DNA of 64,000 bases, taken from NCBI GenBank assembly GCA_019426215.1, contig CM033400.1:16228568-16292567 (forward strand). The letters run 5' to 3'. This document shows, in pieces, positions 32,914 through 45,458 of the stretch (its first letter is position 1; each line of letters starts with the position of its first letter). The translations under genes were made by a program, and so were the position numbers. This stretch comes from Buddleja alternifolia (Eukaryota; Streptophyta; Magnoliopsida; Lamiales; Scrophulariaceae). The notes below the pieces were generated by a model, which was given only the letters and a program-made list of their open reading frames with translations, made no database searches and was not told the DNA's origin.

Positions 32914-33315
32914 CTGTCAAAAAACTTGAAGAAGTTTCTCGTACTGCTTATCTAACCTCTTATGCTGCAATCTATGGGGAAACAGAATTGGAGGTACAAA
33001 ATGTTGCACATACATTTTAGGTTTAACTAACTCCAGTGTAACCTCTGTGAAAGGCTCAAAAACTGGATCCTCGTTTATTCCTTGTTCTTCCTTATGTTCA
33101 TCCGGTTGTTCAGATTCTCCCACGGTTCTTCCATTTCTCAATGTTACTGCATTACACTACCCCTTAGGATTTTGCTCAGTTTGACTTGGAAATGTACCTT
33201 TTGGTCTTGAGCTCACAGTACTAGCCAATTGCCCCATTTGTGCTTCTAAATTCTTGGTTGCACCAATCATCTGATCCATCTTTGCCTCGAGCTACTCAAT
33301 ATGGTTTAATTTTTG

Positions 33316-34512
33316 TTAGCTAGCTTTTCGATGGCTAATTCCCAGCTTGTGATTCTTGAGGTGGTGGTCCTTGCTGTCTTGGTTGTTGAAAATTCTGAGA
33401 ACCCTGCTGTCTAGGAGGATTTGATTGAGCCCCTTGGTTCCTTTGACCTCCCCAAGAAAAGTTGCGACGATTTCGCCACCCCGAATTGTAGGTGTTCGAA
33501 AATGGATTTCCCTGCTACTTATTCTGATTTGATAAACAGTTAGCTTGTTCGATGAGTGGACAATCAGTAGCCATGTGAGGTGCTCCACAAATATCACAAG
33601 CTAAAACAGGTTGAGAAACTACACTAACATTCCCCTTGAGTCCCTCGATGTGCTTCACAAGTGCTTCAATGTTAGAAGTGAGCAATGTAATGTCATCTAC
33701 ATTATGCATGCCTGATGTTTTCTTTACCGCCCGACTATCACTCGTCCACTGATAAGTGTTGGATGCCATCTCGTCTATAAGAGCTAATGCATCATCTGGA
33801 TTCTTTGCTATAAAACTTCCTCCTGCAGCTGCATCGATATTCATCTGAATACTATGTGACAGGCCATTGTAGAAAGTCTGCACAAGCATCCAACTCGGAA
33901 TACCGTGATATGGGCACTTTCTGAGTAGTTCTTTATACCTTTCCAATGCTTGATAGAGGGTTTCGCCATCCGTTTGCATGAATCCTATGATTGCATTCCT
34001 TAACTGAGCGGTTTTAGTTGGGGGAAATACTTGATGAGAAACATAGTCGACAAATCAGCCCAGGTGGTGAACTTATTTACCGACTGATTTTTCAAACACT
34101 CCTTAGCTTGTTTAGACAGGGAGAACGAGAAGAGTCCCAGTCGTATGGCATCCTCAGTAATGCCATTCATCTAGAAAGTACTGCAGATTTTCAAAAAATT
34201 CCCTCGATCGGAATGAGGATCCTCCCTCTCAATATCTCCCTCAAAGGTAGTGTTTTGTAGCATCTGAATGATAGTTGGCTTCAACTCAAATGTATTGGCC
34301 TGAACATTTGGTACCGCTATGCTGGAGGTTAAGTTCTGATACGTTGGTGTAGCATAATCCCAGAGAGTTCTCTGCACCTCAGTAGGTTCAATCCTCCATA
34401 AGTCTTCTGCCATTCTACGCTGCTCTCTTTGCTGACGTCTACCTCTTCGAAAAGTTCGTTCCGGTTCTGAATCGATTTCAATAGCAGGTGCACTCAGAGA
34501 ACGCCTGTGCAT
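33316..34512 (-). pseudogene. Athila-type gag remnant (element E)
   Basis: The N-terminal part (34512-34171) starts MHRRSLSAPAIEI with an Arg-rich stretch. The middle (33979-33515) has ETLYQALERYKELLRKCPYH, FYNGLSHSIQMNIDAAAGG and the zinc knuckle CDICGAPHMATDC (CX2CX3HX4C). The last part (33597-33316) is a shifted frame. It is interrupted between 34170 and 33980. Confidence 0.85.
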
Positions 34513-34649
34513 CTACCAAAATTCAACCTAAAACAAGAGGTTAAGATCAGAGCTGAGACATATAAAAAAAAATTTCAAAAATTAATTAAAATAAAAGTAA
34601 ATGTCTAAACTAATAAGAATCAGCTTGTTATTGATATTGACTATTTGTT

Positions 34650-34674
34650 ACCTTCCCCGGCAACGACGCCAATT
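34650..34674 (-). other. Primer-binding site of E (tRNA-Asp type)
   Basis: The minus strand reads TGGCGTCGTTGCCGGGGAA just after the 5' LTR. It is the tRNA-Asp complement with one C-to-T change. Confidence 0.8.
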
Positions 34675-35971
34675 TGTTAACCGTCCGTAACAACACGTAA
34701 TCTAACAAATAATATAGTGAAAAGTAAGATCGTCTCCACAGGGAAGGTTATCAAGTACCAAACGAAGTTTATCCTAATATTTACACTATTGATTATAGGA
34801 GATGAGACTTTTAAACTAATAAAAGCAGAAATGATTAAATTAATTAAAACAGAGATAATTAAAACGATAAATCAATTAACGAAAAAGCCTAGAGCTTAAG
34901 ATTTCATCAAGGTATTTCTATGGATTATTGACTTTCAATGGGTTATCATTCTTGCTTAAACTAAAGATCCAATTTCCTTAATTACATGAATACTCTCCCG
35001 AGATCTACATGAGTACCCATCTAAACTAATTCTCGTCACTCCCATGATCAAAACTAATCATGAATCCATTAAGTTCTATGAATATTGTTACTAGTCTCAA
35101 GCAAAATTACCAATATCTCTATTAAGCAATTTACGCATGTCTATTAAATCTAAACCGATAAATTAATTCACCTCCCGGTACTTCTTAGTTCATCTTAAAT
35201 CATGCAATTGGTGATCAAGCAATTACAAGCGTTAAACACTCATTATAGATAAACAAAGTAAGAACAAACCCATCGATTATCAATAATCAAAATTAACACG
35301 CTAGACTACATCTTAAACCTTATAAATAATTTAGATATGCATAACTAAAGAAAAACAAGAAATAATTTGCATTAAGATAAAAATACTCATGTTCAACAAT
35401 GGAGGAATAGAGAAATACAACTTGAGAAGATGAAAGCTTCAAAATCTAAGAAATCTTCTCTCTCCCAGATAATTTCCTTTCTTTCTCTCCAAGTCTTCTA
35501 ACTCAAGAATATGACTCTCCTCTCTTATCTAGCCTCTAAAAATATTTTTATACTAATTTCTTAACATAAAAGGAGTCTTAGATACAAAAATAGGTTCATC
35601 CAAGATATAAAACCGAGGCCCATGAAAATATGAAATTCGCAGCTGCACAACTGTGCAGAATATCTGCACAACCGTGAAGTCTTGCTGTGTAGAATTTTTC
35701 CTCTTAACTTTTCTTCAGTGGAACATTCTTGTGTGGCCTCCCTATTGCATTTCTTCACGTTATCTTGGTTAGTCTTCTTTATTCTCATAAGAAACACTAC
35801 TTCAACTCATCAAAACAATCGCTCTTATGCCTAGAAAAGCATTGAAACGACTTCGAAATCAAAATATGTAAATTAGGCTAAAAATAACGGAAAAGATTAA
35901 CTATAAGGCATAAAACAGAGATAAATGTGAGGTAAAACATGATGAAAATATGTAAAATATGAGACCTAACA
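34675..35971 (-). repeat. LTR of element E (right copy)
   Basis: Plus text runs TGTTAACCGTCC to GACCTAACA, with matching TGTTA ends. The left border is fixed by the primer site and by homology with 30613. The right border is inferred from the terminal inverted bases only. It contains the near-palindrome CTGCACAACTGTGCAG near 35642. Confidence 0.65.
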
Positions 35972-36542
35972 GAAGCAACACAAAGCAATAGGCATACGCA
36001 CAAGTATATTGAATTAAAACACGAGTATGAAAGTGAAACTTCTCTATAAATAAGCATGATGTCCCAGGAGTCGAGAAGGTGGTGCTCATGTGGAAGGAGG
36101 TGGCGGTGGATAATGATTGTGTGAGGTGGGGTTGACTGATGGAAAAATATATTGACCTCTTTTTGATGGAATTTTTGATTATTTTTTTTCCAAAGTGGCA
36201 TGACTGTGCTGAAATATGGCACAATGGAGTCAAGCCCTTTGAAATTTGGCACAAGTGAGCTCCCAGTTTGGCACAATTGTGCTGAAATTCCTCACAATGG
36301 TGTCGACCCGTCTATTTTTCCTTTTTGTCTATATTTATTTTTTTACCACTATATGCTTGTATTGACTTGAAACCAAACATAAAAAGCAAAAGAGTAGCAC
36401 TAGCTAAACAAGAAAACATGAGAAAAACGCAACGAAAACAAAAATAAAACAAAGAAAACAAAACTCAAATGAAAACAGAAGTAAAGAAAACCCTAGGGTT
36501 GCCTCCTAAGCAGTGCTTGTTTAAAGCCATTAGCCCGACTTA
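35972..36542 (-). other. 3' internal remnant of an Athila-like element
   Basis: On the minus strand it begins with a decayed version of the double-hairpin module (AAGTCGGGCTAATGGCTTT, linker TTTAAACAAGCACTGC, TTAGGAGGCAACCCTAG; 36491-36541) and continues to the LTR. TTTGGCACA-type repeats occur around 36200-36290. In this family this part lies upstream of a 3' LTR, so the neighbouring LTR has internal sequence on both sides. Confidence 0.6.
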
Positions 36543-37241
36543 GACAAAATTATTTTAATTTTATATCTAATTTAAAATTAGGCATCAAAGTAATTCTCAA
36601 AATTATTTTATCCTTTAATAAATTTTAAAATTATTTTAATATAAATATTTTATTTAATTTTAAAAATTTGGATTGACCCATGGGTCGACCTGTGGGTCAA
36701 ACCCATGGGTCGAAACTGTGGTTTGACCCGACCAGTCTTATATTTAAAAAAAATATATAAGATTACCGTGACCGAGGCGAACCGTGGTGCGTTCATAGCG
36801 CTTGCCTAGCAGGCCCCGTGTGCGCACATCGCGCTTGGACTGCGCCGTCTCGACTCCCCGAGCCGAAATTGAGAAATTTTCAAAACCACATATTCATATT
36901 CATGCATAAGTTCATATCCAATACAAAAAACTTTGATTTACATTCAAAACATAAATCGTGAAACTAAATTTTCGATTTAGATTTAACTTTCGAAAATTAA
37001 ATCTAACAATGAAAACATTAATCCAATTATATTTTTCATCATATACATATCCAATATAAAAATTGATTGATATTCAAAACATAAATCACATAATCAAAAT
37101 TTTCAATTCAGATTCAACTTTCAAAAAATAAATTGAACCATGAAAAATATTAATCTAATTAAATTTTTCATCACAAACATGAAATCCAAAATATTCATAT
37201 CAAAAAATCATTAAAAGCGAAAAGTTGGCTTCTGATACCAC
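36543..37241 (-). other. Leader (5' internal region) of copia element C3 with primer site and palindromes
   Basis: The minus strand starts with GTGGTATCAGAAGCCAAC (37224-37241), the tRNA-iMet primer site with a small change. It then has an AT-rich leader, a GC-rich patch (36770-36870), and palindromes GACCCATGGGTC (36675-36686) and ACCCATGGGT (36701-36710). The same palindrome lies in the leader at 57995-58006. Coding sequence has been lost at the fusion with element E near 36542. Confidence 0.75.
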
Positions 37242-38995
37242 TGTTGTGAATCCTGTATTCATACGCAACGGAAACGATAAAAACAGATCCGAATTCACAA
37301 TTGGATCACTTTTGGATTTTAATAATTTTTCATGCAATTTTCAAAAAATATCTATGACTAACCTTTTGATTTCGATGAAAGTCTTGATCTTTCAAATAGC
37401 AGCAATTCAGAACTCCTGCCTGTAGATATCACGCCGGAACGAGCTTTGAAGAAAAATCCTCCACCTTTAGACCTACTATGGCTGACGGCTTACACTAGGG
37501 GAGGAGAGAATATTTTTCTTTTCTTTTTTTCCTGTCAAGTCTAATTGTGAGAGTTGGGTTTTGACTGAACCAGTGATAGGTATTTCTAAGTAGTGATGAG
37601 CTTGGGATTAACTAATTCCTTGAGCTCATCCAACTCCTCCAAATCCGCCTACCACATGCCCCACCTTACTACTATTGGGTTAAGTTGACTTTCAACTTGG
37701 TCCAATTATTAATTAGTTCCAATATATTTTAATCCAATTAAAATATAATACTAATTAATATTCCTCCATATTAAATAATTTAATTATTTAATAAAAGGGT
37801 GAGTATAATAAATAAGTTTATTTATTTATTATAATTAATTTATTTTCATTAATCTAATTAATCAAATAAATTAATGCGTTCATAATAAAAACATCTAATT
37901 ATTTATTATTAATTTATTTTCATTAATCCAATTAATCAAATAAATTAATTTGCTCATCAAATAGCAAATTACTAATTTATGTAATTGACAACAAAATAAT
38001 TCTCTTTGCTCAATTCCTTTGAAGCGCGACTCTCTAGGTTCGTTTCAATTGACATTGGGAGGAAATCAAGGATGTGAGTGTCATCAAGCCAGTCACATGG
38101 ACTCACATCGAAACCCAATTGAAATGAATGGATCAATATGAACCTTTAAATCACAGATACCATGTGAGTATAAGCCCTTCACTGTAACATCCTGATAGAG
38201 TGAGAGTCATAGAATATGTCAAACTCACAGAATTCGATGTTGTGCTTTAAGGAATCATAGTAAGATGAAATTACTGAACTACCCTTATGTACTATACATA
38301 AGTTAGTTCTCCTGCTTTGGCCAAAGACTTATCATTTCATTTACCTATGATCGTACAGGACGTTAACTCGTTACTACCCGAGACAATGGATCCCCTATTG
38401 GCAATCATCGAACAATTGCCACTTGTCCTTCTGAACCGCACTTGGAGTTTGATTCCACCAAAGGGTGAACTAGATCTAACTACTCTAATAACTCGTTCAG
38501 TGTCACAAGTCCAACCTTCGTGAATCTTCAGGTCTAAGGCTCACGCACACTACCGCGACCAGTAATTCAATCATTGATTATCCAAGAGTAAATGTTCATG
38601 TGATTGAATTACGCCGAGCCGTGTTCGAATATGTCAATTCCATTGACATATCTATGACCAAGCTCCTACCATCTAAAGTGACCGACTGACACTCCTTATC
38701 AAAGCTTGCATCATACAAGTACGGTCTTAATGCCCAATTAAGACTCGTTGACTTGCGAATTCTGGTTTAAGTAAACAAGAAACCGATACTTCTAATGTCG
38801 ATCTTCTCTGACCATTGAGGAGTAGAAGCTCCCTCTTGATTACCTTAGACTTATTTATTCAATACTTATATTAATGCCATTAAAATTGATATGAACAAAA
38901 AATATGCCTTTATTAATGAATAAGTGTTTGTACAACATAAATGTAATGCCCTAATAATCTAATTCCTTTATGGCATAGAGGACATAATCTTAACA
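37242..38995 (-). repeat. 5' LTR of copia element C3
   Basis: 1754 bases, plus text TGTTGTGAATCCTG to TAATCTTAACA. It is probably a complete LTR of the family shared with elements A, B and the copy at 56250-57612. The left border is set by the primer site. Flanking bases at the right (GCAAT) are presumably target sequence. Confidence 0.85.
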
Positions 38996-41477
38996 GCAAT
39001 ATGACAATTCAATGCAAATGAATCTAAATTAATAAGTTGTCAAAAAGTAACTTTGACAACGGTCGTTAATTAGAGGGGGGTAAATCTAAATTGTTTTTTA
39101 TAAGAGGGGGTAAATATAAGATTTTATTGTAAGAGGAGGGTGTTTGTTATGGATAACAAATAAGTGGATTGAATTATAATTATACTAAATAAGAAGGGTA
39201 GTTAGTGTACTTAACCCTTAATTTAGAAACACAAAAGTGTAACCACCCGTCTCCTTTAGTTTTGAACCTCATGCCATAACATCCTACTTAAACTTGTTTT
39301 AGATCTAAAGTTGATATTGATGAAACTAGGAAATGTGATGTGAGCTTCCAATACTTAAAAACGCATAATTGAGAATTAATAATAATAATAATAATATAGT
39401 CGTAATCAGTTTTACCCACATGAGTGGGTTCCGGATACAATTGCATGTGATCTGAGGACAACCACATCACATCACACATGTTTGAGATGAATGAAATTTC
39501 ATATCCACCACACGGACAGCCCAATCCAACTGCCAAAAAACGGTTATACCGTGAGTACCATTGCCAGCTGGTTATCGTTGGACACGTGTCATTTTGCTCT
39601 AACATTCACACCTGCCTTCATTTATTGCTTCACATTTAGTGTTCCCGAGCAATTCTATGCCACGTTCATACCATTAATTCTGATTGTCTTAATACCACAC
39701 ATTTGAATTGGGGTGTGTGATTTTTACATGAGTGGTGGGTGATAAAAACCACCTACCCCAACACAAATATATGATATTAAAGTAATCAGAATCATTAATC
39801 TAGGACTAACTTAGAATTTTCCTCCTCATACCCGCACCATCCCAACTCTATTTTTTGACTTTTATTTTACTTGCAACAATGTCAGTCATGTGACTGTTAA
39901 TTGTTACAAAAGCTTTTAAATCTAGTTTCATGTCATCGTATCTTTATTGTAAAATAAAACCTTCTCTTTTGTTTTTAAGCAACCTTTTCTTTTGTTTGAT
40001 GTCAACATTAAGGAGGATGATATACTGAGCTAAAGTATGTATATTGAGCCAATTTATCTTGTCATATGATATCTCATCTACCTATAAATAGTAACCACTT
40101 CTTGTGTGCCACACTATTTAGGAGAATTTCTAATCCAATTTAAATTTATTTGAATTATGTGCCACACTAATAAAGAAATTTTTTTTGGTTACAACACTAA
40201 TAAAGAGATATTCATGATTAACTATAGACATTTTTATAACGAATCCAATGAAAACAACTTACATTCGAAAAAAAGGCAATTTGTTTTCATATGTTTATAT
40301 AGGCATGTCTATTTATTTATTTATTTGTAAGCCAATTGGCACCCAAAATAAATTTAAGGTTTTCTATCGTGATTTTATATTTTTCTCATATTTTTAAAAA
40401 TGTATATATGCATATGTACGTAATATTTCTTTAAATACATACTTGAATATCAAATATATATTTGACACGTGTCCATGAAATAAAATTCAAAATGAAATAA
40501 AATTAAAATTTGAAGATTAGCATTAAATATAGGGTGGACGACACAGTCCGATTTTTGCAATTTTTATAGTAAATTTATACCATACCAATAGTTGCAGCAT
40601 TTAGATAATTAAAATTAAAATTGGACTTTTTGAAACCAATACCATTTCATCGGTGTTACGCGGTTTGAAAAAAAAAAAGTGTAGCATTTGAAGTACTTTT
40701 GGAGCGTTAACACAACCTTGCTTATTTATGGCAACTTTAGTAGTAAAATGCACGCTAATGAAGAGGGATTCAACCACTTTAGAAAAGAAGTAGAAGAGAA
40801 ATTGAGTTGAGACTAAATTTTGTAAGAATTCAACCCCCAATTACTGCATATTAATAAGCGGATTATAGTTGGTCAAACCAAGTAGGAAGACAAATTTTTA
40901 CCATCAACAAAGCCTTGAAGAACCAAACCAAGTCCTTCAAGAGGAGAATGAGACCGACAACAGACAATCAAACTTGAAGCTGAAAATTGAAGTAGAAACT
41001 GAGTAGATAGATGGATAGATCTCTTCTTAATTACCAAATACTACTAATAATAATAAAATTCGTCTTGGATAAAAAAGATACTTAATTATCCACTAATATA
41101 TCATAAATAGACAAGTGCAGCTGCATGGGAGAAGAATATATATATATATATATATATATAAGATAGCCCGCCCACCCCAGCTACGGAAATTCAGCAAATT
41201 CATGCAAAAAATATTAAAGTTCTGCCCGTGAGTACATTCATTTAAAGCATTGTTTTATTTTCAAATGAATGAATAGTTTTAACTTGCTGGTTTTTCTTTT
41301 CAATTCTCTGGGTTGGGCTTGTTTTGAGTAAGCGAAACAAAGTGGATTCTATTCTATATATGACCAAATTTCTCTATATTGAATTTATTATTTGTTCTTT
41401 GGTAAATCCATCCCAGGAGAGGAGGGGAGGGGAGAGGAGAGGAGAGGAGAGAAGAGAAGAGAAATTGAAGAGATTTA
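38996..41477 (+). promoter_or_regulatory. Upstream region of the PIRL gene with two G-boxes
   Basis: No gene seen in these 2.5 kb. The 10-base palindrome GACACGTGTC occurs twice (39581-39590 and 40464-40473). It contains the CACGTG G-box recognised by plant bZIP and bHLH factors (ABA and light responses). An AT repeat lies at 41139-41160, and a purine-only GA tract (about 41416-41462) is the probable 5' UTR. 39060-39140 has three diverged copies of a TAAGAGGGGGTAAAT motif. Confidence 0.55.
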
Positions 41478-43608
41478 ATGGTGATGGAGTTTTCAGCCAT
41501 GTCAATAGACGATGTCGTAGGAGAGGTAATGAAAATCCACAGATCATTACCAGCCCGGCCTGGAATCGACGAAGTAGAAGCAGCGAAAACTTTAATCCGT
41601 AATGTGGAGACGGAAGATGAGTTGAAAGCGGAGGGGATTGGGAAGCAAATCAAGGGCAAAGATGTGCCTGACGAATTGTTCAAAATCTTGCAGGAGATGC
41701 AGCGGAATATGATCCATTTGCAGAGCAAGGAGCAAAAGAAGGAGGCTCTTAAACTATTGGATCTCGAAGATTCCCACTTAGTCTTCGATGATTTGATTCT
41801 CAGAGCTTCCAAATGTTTGCCAACTTCCTCCCAAATGTCAACTGAGTCCAGGAGGACGAATAGTTCAAGCGGTTCTTCATTGGCAACCTCTGCTTCTTTC
41901 TCGGCTAACAGTTTGAATTCTACAGTCACATCTTCTTCTTGTTCTTCATCATCCAGCTTTTATAATAATAAGGAGAGTTTGAAACCTTCAGAGGTGACCT
42001 TATTTAGCAAAGATGACACGTATTTGAAGAAGCCGAAGACAGCCTTTAACAGGGATGTTTTCGCTGTCGTAGATCCCACTCTTAAACCAGCTATTTCTTC
42101 TGGTGAGTTTGTTACATGATTTGCTGGATTAGTATTTTTGATCTGTTTGTGTGATGAACATTTTTTTGTCTTGCACACGTACATTGGAACAATTTTTCTT
42201 TTTGCAGAGCAAGACGGGGAGAGACTGAGTTTAATAAAACTGGCTAGTCTCCTTGAAGTGTCGGCAAAGAAAGGAACTCGAGAGCTTAGTCTCCAGGGAA
42301 AATTAACAGATCAAATTGAATGGATTCCCGATTCAATCGGGAAGCTCTCATGTTTGATCACATTGGATTTATCAGAAAATAGGATCGTCATGTTACCAGA
42401 CTCTATAGGAGGACTTTCCTCATTGAAAACTTTGGATTTGCATGGAAACACGATCAGTGAATTGCCAGAATCCATAGGGAATTTACTTAACTTGCTTCAT
42501 CTCAATCTGAGAGGAAATCAGTTAAATTCTCTTCCGTCTACCATTGCTAAGCTGGTTCGTCTTCAAGATCTTGATTTGAGCTCTAATGGGTTCTTAGTGC
42601 TTCCGGAGACAATTGGATCACTTGTCAATCTCAAGAAATTGAATGTTGAAACTAATGATATAGAGGAAATCCCACATGCTATTGGTCGATGTACTTCACT
42701 CAAGGAGCTTCATGCAGACTATAACCGCCTCAAAGCACTCCCTGAAGCAGTAGGAAGAATTGGATCTTTGGAGATTCTAACAGTGCATTACAATAACATC
42801 AAACAATTGCCCACCACGATGGCTTCCTTGACAAGCCTAAGGGAGCTTGATGTTAGTTTCAATGAGCTTGAATCTATCCCTGAGAGCTTGTGCTTTGCCA
42901 CAACACTTGTAAAGATGGATATAAGCAACAATTTTGCTGATTTGCAATCTCTGCCCAGGTCAATTGGAAACCTCGAGATGTTGGAAGAGTTGATGTGTAA
43001 TAATAATCAGATAAGAGTTCTTCCAGACTCTTTTGGAATGCTAACTCGGCTTCGTGTCTTGAATGTTGAGGGCAATCCTTTGGCAGTGCCACCAACAAGT
43101 GTCATTGATAAAGGAGCTCAGGTGATATGACTTAAACTATTTTTTACTGCTTGACTTCACTAATTATGCTTTTACTTCTTTAAAAAAGTTGAAGATGAGC
43201 TAAAAGTAAAAGCATGTCTATGACAACTTTTATCAGCTTTTTCTATGTCTTCTACTTTTTAGCAAGTTTTGCAAACAAACTCAACTTATTTTTGCCACTT
43301 TTACAACGTTTTCTAAAATTCAGCACTTGTATAGAAGCACAAGTTCTTGCAAATAGGCTTTTTGTTTCTTGTATAACTTCTGATGTTTCTTTCGCTTCCT
43401 TTTGAGTATTGCATGTTAGAATATTGTTTTTAAGTCTACAATAAGATTGTTTGTACCTCAGGCTGTTGTTCAGTACATGGCTGATGTTGGTGCCCAGAGA
43501 AACGTCAAGTCACAGCCGACCAAACAAAAGAAATCTTGGGCTCAGAAATGGTTCTTTTCAAAATCTAACAAATACCAACGCTATGGCATCGAATACGCTA
43601 AAGCCTAA
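41478..43608 (+). CDS. Plant intracellular Ras-group-related LRR protein (PIRL4/5-like)
   Basis: Plant-specific cytosolic LRR protein related to animal Ras-binding LRR proteins (SHOC2/SUR-8 type). In Arabidopsis the family has nine members with roles in pollen and gametophyte development; the biochemical partner is not established here. Three exons: 41478-42102, 42208-43121 and 43462-43608 (donors G|GTGAGT and CAG|GTGATA, acceptors TTTGCAG|AGC and CCTCAG|GCT), giving 561 residues. Residues 1-130 are a conserved helical N-domain (LPARPGIDEVEAAK, VPDELFKILQEMQ). 130-205 is Ser-rich and probably disordered. About 232-505 holds ten or eleven 23-residue LRRs of the form LxxLDLxxNxIxxLPxxIGxL. The basic tail is VQYMADVGAQ...KKSWAQKWFFSKSNK. 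No signal peptide or membrane segment. The first ATG after the GA tract was taken as start; Met3 and Met8 are alternatives. Confidence 0.95.
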
Positions 43609-44190
43609 AATGAAGTTTGGTTGGAAAATCATAAAATTAAACCTTTTAAGGTTAAGTCATTTCTCCTTTTGACCAATTGGTTCATTCTATTATTTATCTT
43701 AACTCCAAAATTAGATTCTGATGCTTTCTTATTTATTATTATATAGGAGGTGAGGGATCTTTGGTGGGATCTGTTCAGATATGGCTCTGATCCTCGCTTA
43801 ACTAGCTTATTGTAGATTCAAATCATTTTCCTTTTTAATTATTGCCACCTGTTGTTGTTTTCACCTGCATATTTTAGATCATCATCATCTAAACAACATG
43901 TACAGTTGAGTATTACGGACTAAAACAAAGATGCATGTAGTGCCACTGTCATTGTTACCCAAGTGCTATACTGCTTGATTCCCTATTTTATACAGCACTC
44001 AACTTATTCTATTCTCATTAAATTTATCTAAGTTGGGTCAAATACTGTAATATCACCATATAACCTTCTGTTACCTTAGACATAATTGATCAGGAAACGA
44101 TGTTGAGAGCCACTGGACGCCCTGTTCATATCGGTATTGGGCTATTATCACATTGTTGGTTTTCTATGCTATGATGATGGATCTAGAAAC
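43609..44190 (+). other. PIRL 3' flank
   Basis: AT-rich probable 3' UTR and spacer. No further coding exon is needed, because the C-terminus is complete. Element F begins at 44191, so its LTR lies about 580 bases after the PIRL stop. Confidence 0.6.
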
Positions 44191-44909
44191 TGTTGAAGAA
44201 ATAGTAACCGAGATTCTGCCCGAGTCGAGGATTGCCCTTTCTTTAAGACTTTATTTGTACCCTTTACTGCTATGTTTCAACAAATAAGTCTACTAAGATA
44301 AAACAGACAATACAATATTCAAGTAGCAGTTTTTGAATATTCTTGAATAGAGCAGATTTAAAGAAAAACCGAAATTGTATATTTTAATGTAATTGAAGTA
44401 GTGATTTCGGATTTAAGGGGTTAGATATATATAGAAAATGTAAAGTCATCACTGAAGAATCACATTGCTTCAGATAGGCTGCTGAACGAAAAGATTACAC
44501 CTTTTCGTTCAAGCTGAAGAGTTATGGCACCAAACTTAAACCATTTCGTTTTAACGGTCAAAAAGTTTAAATTTTGGCACACTTTGTGACTTTGCCATAC
44601 TTACAGAATTTTCAGCACAAAGATAGACCACGACCACCAACGGCACGTGAGCACGGGCCACGGCCCGTCCTGCCCGTCCTGACCCAGACCGGCACCGGCC
44701 GCGGCCGTGGTGCGACGCACAGTGATCCCTTCACTTCCTTTTAGCTTATCAATTTAAGTATTAAAGAAAGTACATGTATTATATACCCACTTCAACTTAC
44801 TTTTCCTATGTGAGATAAAGAACTTCCTCATAAATGTTTCAAACAAGTTCTATTTAATTTTTCATTAAACACTTGTTTTATACAAACATTTATTACGAAA
44901 ATTCCAACA
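44191..44909 (-). repeat. 3' LTR of element F
   Basis: 719 bases; plus text TGTTGAAGAAAT to ATTCCAACA, with matching TGTTG ends. Followed by CCCCCCC (minus-strand polypurine tract). A TATATATATC box on the minus strand lies near 44423-44432. A GC-rich CACGGCC / GGCCGTG patch at 44640-44715 differs strongly from the other LTR. Confidence 0.9.
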
Positions 44910-44930
44910 ATCCCCCCCAATTTTCGAAAT
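44910..44930 (-). other. Polypurine tract of F
   Basis: The minus strand reads AAATTGGGGGGGAT immediately before the 3' LTR start TGTTGG. A longer C-run version (54414-54429) follows the right LTR. Confidence 0.8.
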
Positions 44931-45458
44931 TCCATACAATTTCCAAAATTTCTATTTGAATAGTATTTTGCACTTCAATAAAGGTGTCTTTCGACTTGAA
45001 CCTTTACATAGTCTAGCACATTTCAGGTACCCGAATATTGTGATAGTAAAAACTTTGAATCAAATATTCATAGTGGATACTAGCACATGTTAGACGTACA
45101 ATTTACAAACAGCTCATTCAACTTGCTCGCGCATTAACCGCCTTGTGCGACAATCTCAGGATTAATAAGTGACTTGGAGATAAGCTTTCAATCTCGCAGA
45201 AGCGGCCAAACTTCCTCACTTACATAGGTGAATCTAATCAAGTGTACTTGTATGATTTACACTTTCCAAAATTTGGACATAGATTCATTAAGAGATTTAT
45301 CTCACCGTCTTTCCGTACAAGCATGCACTACTTTGAGTTGGTATAGAATTAAATTCTATATGTTTGTGCTCCTGTTTTAACTACAAGTGTTTTTCCATTA
45401 AATCAATTGAATTGGATACTATCCAAGAATTGATTGGTTTCCACCTACAGGTTACCTT

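Larger units (their letters stand above)
30613..36542 (-). mobile_element. Degenerate Athila-like Ty3/gypsy element E
   Basis: On the minus strand: 3' internal remnant (36542-35972), LTR (35971-34675), primer site, gag (34512-33316), protease (32913-32332), reverse transcriptase (31985-31250), then directly a partial LTR (about 31246-30613). The second half of reverse transcriptase, RNase H, integrase and the first part of the 3' LTR are deleted. No matching target duplication was found (CACCC at left, GAAGC at right), in keeping with rearrangement. The protease and gag style is that of Athila. Confidence 0.8.

Noticed and set aside
30613..35971. Target duplication for element E
   Set aside because: CACCC at left and GAAGC at right do not match; the right border is adjacent to other element sequence.
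42138..42207. ATG at 42138 as start of a separate LRR gene
   Set aside because: It lies in an intron with good GT-AG borders (42103-42207); joining exon 1 to exon 2 restores the known PIRL N-domain plus LRR order.
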